From contig JAQUJQ010000033.1 of NCBI GenBank assembly GCA_028680875.1, forward strand, positions 1 through 11,703: 11,703 bases of DNA. Reading direction: 5' to 3'. The DNA comes from Eubacteriales bacterium (GTDB taxonomy: Bacteria > Bacillota > Clostridia > Peptostreptococcales > Anaerovoracaceae). The stretch's first letter is position 1, and each line of letters opens with the position of its first letter. This document shows, in pieces, positions 7,407 through 11,703 of this stretch. The notes under the pieces are model-generated. The model was not told the origin of the DNA. It did no database searches and was given only the letters and a program-made list of their open reading frames with translations. The position numbers and the translations under genes are program-made.

Positions 7407-7433
7407 GTTCTGATCTGTTAAATCTGGTATAAT
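7405..7433 (+). promoter_or_regulatory. Predicted promoter of the UPF0371 gene
   Basis: TTGTTC (7405-7410), a 17-base spacer and a perfect TATAAT (7428-7433) preceded by TGG, which makes an extended -10. The start would be near 7440, giving a leader of about 55 bases. Confidence 0.7.
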
Positions 7434-7494
7434 ATTTACTATTGATTAGTAATAGAGATTTGCAGAGAAAGGAAAAAGGCAACAGAAAATAACT

Positions 7495-9003
7495 ATGATT
7501 GGATTTGATTCAGAAAAATATATAGAGGAACAGGCCAAATACATTTTAGAAAGAATTAACTCAGGGAAAGGTGAACGATTATATTTAGAATTTGGCGGCA
7601 AGTTGGTTCACGATAAACATGCCATGCGTATTCTTCCCGGTTTTGACGAGAATGCAAAGATAAAAGTTCTCCAAAAGTTAAAGGAACAGGCTGAAATCAT
7701 TATTTGTATTTATTCAGGAGACATTACCACCAATAAAACAAGAGCTGACTTTGGAATCACCTATGACTTAGAAGTAATGCGGCTCATCGATACCTTCAGG
7801 AAATATGATCTTTCTATTAATAGCGTGGTAATCACCCGCTATGAAGACCACCCGGCAATCAACATTTTTATTAATAAATTAAACCGAAGAGGTATAAAAA
7901 CCTACAAGCATTTTATTACAAAGGGCTATCCTACTGATGTGGAAACCATAGTCAGTGAAGAAGGCTATGGTGTCAATCCCTATATCGAAGTAACCAAGCC
8001 TTTGGTTTTAGTCAATGGGCCCGGACCGGGCAGCGGAAAACTGGCAACCTGTCTCTCTCAGCTCTATCATGAATACAAACGTAACCGTACAGCTCGTTAT
8101 GCTAAATATGAAACCTTTCCAATCTGGAATCTGCCTTTGAAACATCCGGTGAACATGGCTTATGAAGCGGCTACGGTTGATTTAAAGGACGTGACTATGA
8201 TCGACTCCTTCTACTTGGAGGCTTACGGTCATTCTGCCGTCAATTATAACAGGGATATGGAAGTATTCCCCGTACTTAGAAGAATTATAGAAAAAATTAC
8301 AGGGGAACCGTCAGAATACTTGTCGCCCACCGACATGGGCGTAAATCGGGCAGGCTTCAGTATCATAGATGATGAAATTTGCAGGCAGGCTGCCTGCCAG
8401 GAGATTATACGCCGTTACCTCATTGCTCTTTGCGATTATAAAAAGGGGATCATCAATGAAGAATCTGTAGCCAAATCCAAACTCCTTCTGGATGAACTGA
8501 ATTTGAAACTAGAAGATCGATCAGTAGTTCTTCCTGCAAGGGAATATTTAGAGTATAAACGTTCCTTAGATTCGAGATACGAAAATGTGGTTGTTATGGC
8601 TTTAGAATTGCCCGATGGCTCCATTATCACCGGCAGAAGTTCCAGAAGAATGGTAGCCGCTGCAGCAGCCATACTCAATGCCATCAAAATCTTTTCCGGC
8701 ATTGCGGATGAAATTCATTTGATTTCACCTGCAGTACTCCAGACTATTCAACATCTGAAAACAGACATTTTAAAACATGAAAAATCCTCATTAAACTGTG
8801 AGGAGGTCCTGACGGCCTTGACCATATCGGCTACTACTAATCCCTCTGCCCAGGTGGCAGTTGAAAAGTTACTGCTGTTAAAAGGATGTAAGGCTCACTG
8901 TACCGCAATCCTAAGTGATCGGGATGATCAAACACTAAAAGATTTGGGTATTGATGCAACCTGTGACCCCGAATACCAAACCAATAACTTGTATTCGGCA
9001 TAA
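7495..9003 (+). CDS. UPF0371/DUF1846 family protein
   Basis: This 502-aa protein matches the length and signature segments of the conserved UPF0371 (DUF1846) family of Firmicutes and Actinobacteria. It opens with IGFDSEKYIEEQAKYI, then LYLEFGGKLVHDKHAMRILPGF (29-50), the glycine-rich GPGPGSGK at 175-182, YEAATVDLKDVTMIDSFY (223-240) and LSPTDMGVNRAGFSI (276-290). GPGPGSGK resembles a phosphate-binding loop, so nucleotide binding is plausible. The biochemical role is, to my knowledge, not settled. No signal peptide or membrane segment is visible, so it is cytoplasmic. The ATG is the only sensible start, although its ribosome binding site (AAAAAGG) is about 15 bases away and weak. It is transcribed alone, divergent from the SLH gene, and its promoter survived the IS insertion. 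It ends before a strong hairpin. Confidence 0.93.
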   Translation: MIGFDSEKYIEEQAKYILERINSGKGERLYLEFGGKLVHDKHAMRILPGFDENAKIKVLQKLKEQAEIIICIYSGDITTNKTRADFGITYDLEVMRLIDTFRKYDLSINSVVITRYEDHPAINIFINKLNRRGIKTYKHFITKGYPTDVETIVSEEGYGVNPYIEVTKPLVLVNGPGPGSGKLATCLSQLYHEYKRNRTARYAKYETFPIWNLPLKHPVNMAYEAATVDLKDVTMIDSFYLEAYGHSAVNYNRDMEVFPVLRRIIEKITGEPSEYLSPTDMGVNRAGFSIIDDEICRQAACQEIIRRYLIALCDYKKGIINEESVAKSKLLLDELNLKLEDRSVVLPAREYLEYKRSLDSRYENVVVMALELPDGSIITGRSSRRMVAAAAAILNAIKIFSGIADEIHLISPAVLQTIQHLKTDILKHEKSSLNCEEVLTALTISATTNPSAQVAVEKLLLLKGCKAHCTAILSDRDDQTLKDLGIDATCDPEYQTNNLYSA

Positions 9004-9069
9004 AAAGAAAGATAAGAAAAGTCCACCGTGTCATAAAGACAATTTAAGAGAAGCAAACTGAATACGGAA

Positions 9070-9114
9070 AAGCAAAATAGAGTGTCTTGTGTTAATAAGG
9101 CCTCTATTTTGCTT
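9070..9114 (+). terminator. Long-stem hairpin after the UPF0371 gene
   Basis: AAGCAAAATAGAG (9070-9082) pairs perfectly over 13 bases with 9102-9114 around a 19-base loop. The descending arm ends CTATTTTGCTT, supplying a T-rich 3' side. It lies 66 bases past the stop codon and is the best terminator candidate for this gene; the near-symmetric structure could also act in the other direction. Confidence 0.6.
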
Positions 9115-9269
9115 AATAGGTGTGCTTGTATATTGTGTTAAGAAAACTCATCCGTCCCATTGTCCTGGGGAAATAAACAATAACTAGTCTATCCCCGCCA
9201 TAAGATTTTGTGTATATATAAACACGAACCGGCCTATAAATATAGCCATCTACTATATATAAAATTGTC
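9115..9269. other. AT-rich spacer without a recognisable gene
   Basis: No open frame, promoter or RNA gene stands out on either strand. There are short AT-rich inverted repeats (GGCCTATA/TATAGCC at about 9233-9248) too weak to assign. Confidence 0.5.
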
Positions 9270-9490
9270 CTAAAGAATCTCATTGCCTTCAAATAATATT
9301 GTAACAGTCTCTTTTTCCTTTGAATCTATATGGAAAATAAGGGTTTTCGAATTAGAATAGATATTGCCTTTTACGGAAGTAGTAAAGGATACTCTTCGGT
9401 TTCCAATCGGGATAAGGATCACGTTATTATAATGTTCATCTGAATAATGAAATAAAATACTGACTTTTCCATCATTAAGGTTCAGATAAT
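9270..9490 (-). pseudogene. Orphan C-terminal fragment of a protein gene
   Basis: The last 70 or so codons of an open frame ending at the TAG at 9272-9270 look protein-like. They show alternating hydrophobic and polar residues typical of beta strands (VSILFHYSDE, NNVILIPIGNRRVSF, TLIFHIDSKEKETVTILFEG). The same frame stays open upstream to an ATG at 9743, but that extension overlaps the end of the 261-aa gene, crosses the GC-rich hairpin and has an atypical composition. I read it as chance. No start codon or ribosome binding site precedes the plausible part, so this is probably the tail of a decayed gene. I cannot name the family. Confidence 0.4.
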
Positions 9491-9495
9491 TTATA

Positions 9496-9590
9496 TTATT
9501 TCGGCTTGGCAGCAGTTTTACTTGCCGCTTTATACAAATATGCAGCTGCGTTACCAGAACCTCGAATAGAACCAGAAACCCCGCAATTTG
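9496..9590 (-). pseudogene. Fragment related to the 137-aa secreted protein gene
   Basis: A minus-strand frame ending at the TAA at 9498-9496 reads AAYLYKAASKTAAKPK at its end, nearly the same as TKTYLYKAASKTAAKG in the protein encoded at 11043-11456. The underlying DNA match is 38 bp with one mismatch. Upstream the frame continues through a Gly/Ser-rich stretch (NCGVSGSIRGSGN) unlike the other copy, and soon meets a stop near 9616. Start codon and signal peptide are missing, so it is a remnant or a recombined scrap. Confidence 0.4.
9505..9542. repeat. 38-bp dispersed repeat, copy 1
   Basis: Matches 11130-11167 at 37 of 38 positions (9517 T against 11142 C) in the same orientation; similarity ends sharply at both sides. 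Confidence 0.8.
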
Positions 9591-9595
9591 TGGCA

Positions 9596-9633
9596 AAGGT
9601 GGCGGGGTGCGTGTGTTACACCCCTGCCACCTT
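9596..9633. other. GC-rich hairpin
   Basis: AAGGTGGCGGGGTG (9596-9609) pairs with 9619-9633 over 14 bases, with a single bulged base (9625) and a nine-base loop. It is strikingly GC-rich for this neighbourhood. It lies 67 bases past the stop of the 261-aa gene, but neither strand has a following T-run, so it is not a standard terminator. An alternative pairing of CCCCGC with GCGGGG to its left would compete with it. Confidence 0.6.
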
Positions 9634-9699
9634 ATCTCCCTAAGCAACAAGACCGTCCAGTTTGTGCCTTTTCTCCTGTATTGCAAATACTTTATTGCT

Positions 9700-10485
9700 T
9701 TATGATTTCCATTCCCAGGAAAAAGATCGATGTATCTCATCATTTAAATAATCTTTATCAAGATATTTCAGATTATGGATCATCATGTAAGTATTTTGGA
9801 TTGGTACAGGTATACCGGCAGTAATCGAAAAATTCTGTCGTGATATAGCGGTACTTCCAAATGAAGTTGCAGACCTTGGTGATATAGTAGTGCCACCAAC
9901 TTCAGAAACTGTCGCATTATATCCAGCATAACTGTAGTCTACGTTATTAATTGTAATACCATTAGAGCTAGCAGTGTAATAGGTATTCATCCTGACAGAT
10001 CCAGACCCAATCATCCATATTTGTGACACTTCAGACCAACAAACTCGTGAGCCGTACTTAACCCACCCTGTCTCAAACCCACTTTGATTAAGCGGTACAG
10101 GAGACGTTGAAAAATCTCCCATCTTTACTACTACCCAACAATTGTCACCGATATCAACAGCCTCTTCGCGATAAAATTCACCTTTATCCATGTCCATAGA
10201 AAATTCGATATTTCTCAAGGAATTCATTGCATCCTCAGTTTTTTGCTCTATAAACTCATTAACTACTTTGGGATTTGTTATAGCTAATAATTGCATGTGC
10301 TCCGGTGTAGGCTCAAAAGCTTCAATGTCAATTTCTATTTCTGATGCATCAGATATCTCATTTAATATTTCTTTAAATGTACCTACATCATTAATTTCAT
10401 AATTCTCGTTGTCTGTCGCGAAGGATATTGCCATGTTACCCACAAGCAGTAGAGCACATATTACAATACTTATTAATTTTTTCAT
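9700..10485 (-). CDS. Exported protein of unknown function, 261 aa
   Basis: The start ATG has a strong AGGAGG five bases upstream. Residues 1-23 are a clear signal peptide (KK, then a hydrophobic core, then ISFA before TDNEN). Residues 25-60 are acidic (DVGTFKEILNEISDASEIEIDIEAFEP), perhaps a propeptide-like segment. Residues 115-261 look like a compact beta-rich domain with several aromatic residues, including WVVVKMGDF, WVKYGSRVCWSEVSQIWMIGSG and NTYYTASSNGITINNVDYSYAG. Only two Cys occur after the signal, so one disulfide is possible. There is no LPXTG, lipobox or SLH motif, so it is probably released or loosely attached. I do not recognise a named family. It lies among other small exported proteins on the same strand, but its own gap and ribosome site suggest a separate unit. 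Confidence 0.85.
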   Translation of the reverse strand: MKKLISIVICALLLVGNMAISFATDNENYEINDVGTFKEILNEISDASEIEIDIEAFEPTPEHMQLLAITNPKVVNEFIEQKTEDAMNSLRNIEFSMDMDKGEFYREEAVDIGDNCWVVVKMGDFSTSPVPLNQSGFETGWVKYGSRVCWSEVSQIWMIGSGSVRMNTYYTASSNGITINNVDYSYAGYNATVSEVGGTTISPRSATSFGSTAISRQNFSITAGIPVPIQNTYMMIHNLKYLDKDYLNDEIHRSFSWEWKS

Positions 10486-10588
10486 TTTTTCCTCCTAAGT
10501 ATTTTACTTCTTTCCGAGAAATAACTTTTTTTGAATCATTAGCATCACATCCTTCATTCGCTCAATGAAGTGGCGTATTTAGGGCAGT

Positions 10589-10843
10589 CTATCTAATCTG
10601 TCTCGTAGGAACCCGCAATTTGGACATGTTGATTTTATTTTTATGCCGTACAATTAAATAAACGATGAAACCTGCAAGAAAGGGTGTTAATAACGCAATT
10701 AAAGCCCAAATCGTCGCATTCATCTTGCGCCGCACAGCGTCGCGATACACATAAGTTCCAACCATGACAGGTATGACGATAAAAACAACTAGTATAATTA
10801 GTACAGTAAGTGCCTTGAATTCAATGAGCGGTGCATTTGCCAT
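10589..10843 (-). CDS. Small two-helix membrane protein with frameshifted zinc-ribbon tail
   Basis: The 84-aa product starts at an ATG with AGGAGG six bases upstream. It has two membrane helices: about 11-32 (LTVLIILVVFIVIPVMVG) and 45-66 (IWALIALLTPFLAGFIVYLIV), joined by a basic loop YVYRDAVRRKMN. Family knowledge: proteins with this YRDAxxRxMN...WALIA...GxIxYLIVR layout usually end in a cytoplasmic zinc ribbon built from CPxCG knuckles. Here the reading frame ends MSKLRVPTRQIR, with no cysteines. In the next frame the same DNA encodes TCPNCG followed by FLRDRLDRLP and a stop at 10579. A one-base gain in the A-runs at about 10633-10642 (minus-strand AAAAATAAAA) explains this. So the gene is either newly mutated or affected by a sequencing error; the membrane part is intact. 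Confidence 0.75.
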   Translation of the reverse strand: MANAPLIEFKALTVLIILVVFIVIPVMVGTYVYRDAVRRKMNATIWALIALLTPFLAGFIVYLIVRHKNKINMSKLRVPTRQIR

Positions 10844-10868
10844 ATGGATCCTCCTAGCATTGTTAGTG

Positions 10869-11030
10869 TTATACCTTCCTAATAATAACGTTCCTAATCG
10901 GTATTTGTGATAAGATTCTAAAAAAACTTCTTATTTGATCAACTTTCAGATCTTTTGAGTTTAATATTTCATTTATTTCCTTCTCTTTAGAATCACTTCC
11001 TGGTCTACATAAAGTATATCGATATACCCA
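10869..11030 (-). pseudogene. Possible remnant of a protein gene without a start codon
   Basis: A 53-codon frame between a TGA (11033-11031) and the TAA at 10871-10869 encodes a protein-like charged sequence (RPGSDSKEKEINEILNSKDLK, then IRSFFRILSQIPIRNVIIRKV), apparently helical. It contains no ATG, GTG or TTG that could start it and no ribosome binding site. It could be the tail of a gene lost upstream, or a chance frame in AT-rich DNA. It fills most of the gap between the two neighbouring genes. Confidence 0.25.
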
Positions 11031-11042
11031 TCAAGCCTTTCG

Positions 11043-11456
11043 TTAAAGTGTCTTAACAAGCGAGTCTGTCACCGTCTCCGTTCCTGCTGATCCTGTGACA
11101 GTAGCAGTCACGCTCAGTCGGTAAGTTCCCTTGGCAGCAGTCTTACTTGCCGCTTTATACAAATATGTCTTTGTGGAGTTGGCCGCCCATGAATCGACAT
11201 ATTCATATTTCCCACTGGAATTCCTTTTTTCCAATGTAAATGTGGCGGAAATCTTTGTGGTTCCGGAGTACCCGTTAATTTCGCCTGTCCAGTTTACAGC
11301 TCCCCCACTGTAGTTCATGGTCAAAAAAATGCTAGACACATTGGCCCATTGGGGCTCGTATAGATTGTCCCCAGCGGACGCAAAAGCAACCGCAGGCACG
11401 CTCACACAAAATATGAGGCAGATGCTTACGATTGCCGACAGAAAAGTTTTTTTCAT
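11043..11456 (-). CDS. Small exported beta-rich protein, 137 aa
   Basis: I chose the ATG at 11456 because AGGA lies about nine bases upstream; the GTG at 11465 almost touches that site. Residues 1-26 are a signal peptide (KKTFLSAIVSICLIFCVSVPAVAFA). The mature part begins with YEPQWANVSSIFLTMN and continues as a predicted beta-sandwich: VNWTGEINGYSGTTKISATFTLEKRN, YEYVDSW, KTYLYKAASKTAAKGTYRLSVTATVTG, ending TDSLVKTL. Proteins of this type (about 130-150 aa, TTKISATFTLEK and KGTYRLSVTATV motifs) recur in multiple copies in Clostridia and have no established function. No Cys remain after the signal peptide, and there is no anchor motif. A fragment of a related gene lies at 9496-9590. A near-palindrome at 11483-11511 sits in front of the gene and may regulate it. 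Confidence 0.85.
   Translation of the reverse strand: MKKTFLSAIVSICLIFCVSVPAVAFASAGDNLYEPQWANVSSIFLTMNYSGGAVNWTGEINGYSGTTKISATFTLEKRNSSGKYEYVDSWAANSTKTYLYKAASKTAAKGTYRLSVTATVTGSAGTETVTDSLVKTL
11130..11167. repeat. 38-bp dispersed repeat, copy 2
   Basis: Lies inside the 137-aa protein gene, encoding the YLYKAASKTAAKG segment. One mismatch to 9505-9542. Confidence 0.8.
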
Positions 11457-11482
11457 TTCTTTCACTTCCTCTCTTGGTAATG

Positions 11483-11511
11483 TTATAGGTGGTAAATTTA
11501 CCCTCCTATAA
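11483..11511. promoter_or_regulatory. Near-perfect palindrome upstream of the 137-aa protein gene
   Basis: TTATAGG and CCTATAA at the ends enclose GGTAAATTTACC, so the 29 bases are almost fully self-complementary, with an unpaired base or two in each arm. It lies 27 bases upstream of the chosen start codon. It could be an operator for a dimeric regulator or a leader hairpin; nothing in the window identifies the partner. Confidence 0.4.
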
Positions 11512-11565
11512 TATTAACGAACGAGAAGAAGAAATCTATACAGGTATTTTTTAAATTTATAAAAT

Positions 11566-11703
11566 TTATTTAACAGATTCTGCGATTTTTAAAAGCTCTT
11601 CGGTAGGCAATTGCCCACTGACTGTGAATCGATACCCACCGATATCCCAAATTATCGAGCTTTCTTTATCAGATGCCTCTGCTTCAAATGTATAATAGGT
11701 GAC
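11566..11703 (-). CDS. C-terminus of a DUF4367-type protein, partial
   Basis: The frame enters from the right edge and gives 45 residues before the TAA at 11568-11566; the start lies outside the window. The ending SSIIWDIGGYRFTVSG followed by LPTEELLKIAESVK is the typical close of DUF4367 domains, which have a strand pair with an I.W...GY.F motif and then a short helix EEL.KIAES. DUF4367 is usually found at the extracellular end of membrane-bound anti-sigma-like proteins or lipoproteins in Firmicutes. Whether this copy has a membrane segment cannot be seen here. It is upstream of, and on the same strand as, the 137-aa exported protein, with about 100 bp of AT-rich DNA between them and no clear terminator. 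Confidence 0.7.
   Translation of the reverse strand, partial: VTYYTFEAEASDKESSIIWDIGGYRFTVSGQLPTEELLKIAESVK

Noticed and set aside
9596..9633. GC-rich hairpin as an integron attC site
   Set aside because: No paired core sites of the integron type are present and there is no cassette arrangement or integrase nearby.
9491..9743. Extension of the minus-strand frame ending at 9270 up to an ATG at 9743, giving a 157-aa protein
   Set aside because: The upstream part overlaps the end of the 261-aa gene, runs through the GC-rich hairpin and has an unnatural composition (RYRRKGTNW, TPPPLPQ); no ribosome binding site precedes it. Only the last 70 or so codons look protein-like.
10552..10570. CTTCATT/AATGAAG hairpin between the 261-aa and 84-aa genes as a terminator
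   Set aside because: The stem is short and AT-rich and no T-run follows on the minus strand.

Overview
The window is AT-rich DNA that looks like a low-GC, Gram-positive Firmicute, most likely a member of the Clostridia. The signs are strong AGGAGG-type ribosome binding sites, AT-rich spacers, a surface protein with S-layer homology (SLH) domains, a UPF0371/DUF1846 protein, a DUF4367 tail and many short secreted proteins. Most genes are on the minus strand; the UPF0371 gene is the only convincing plus-strand gene.

Layout. 1-1922 (minus) is the first 640 residues of a large secreted protein that runs off the left edge. 2001-3023 (minus) is an SLH-domain protein directly upstream of it, probably co-transcribed. 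3169-7235 is a composite mobile element. It is an IS4-superfamily element of the IS1634/IS1549 type, with a 619-aa DDE transposase (3269-5128). A group II intron (about 5145-7110), carrying its own reverse transcriptase (5235-6551), sits in the 5' leader of the transposase gene. The element is flanked by a perfect 171-bp direct repeat (2998-3168 and 7236-7406), far longer than an ordinary target duplication but a recognised habit of this IS group. 7495-9003 (plus) is an intact UPF0371/DUF1846 gene. 9004-9700 is non-coding or decayed DNA with two gene remnants and a strong GC-rich hairpin. 9700-11703 (minus) holds small secreted or membrane proteins: a 261-aa exported protein, a two-helix membrane protein whose zinc-ribbon tail is out of frame, a 137-aa exported beta-rich protein, and at the right edge the last 45 residues of a DUF4367 protein.

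How the parts fit. Before the insertion, the SLH gene and the UPF0371 gene were divergent neighbours about 233 bp apart. Because the IS duplicated 171 bp containing the whole SLH promoter and the first codons, the SLH gene kept its promoter and the UPF0371 gene kept its own, so neither flanking gene seems to have been broken. The right-hand copy left an orphan SLH promoter pointing into the element in the transposase direction. A hairpin with a T-tract just inside the right end would stop that transcript before the transposase promoter. The intron lies only nine bases beyond the predicted -10 box of that promoter and 16 bases before the transposase start codon. Transcripts from this promoter would therefore lack most of the 5' exon needed for splicing.

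I found no CRISPR array, tRNA, rRNA or new defence system. The most notable features are the nested IS/intron arrangement with its long target duplication, and the eroding array of small secreted proteins on the right.
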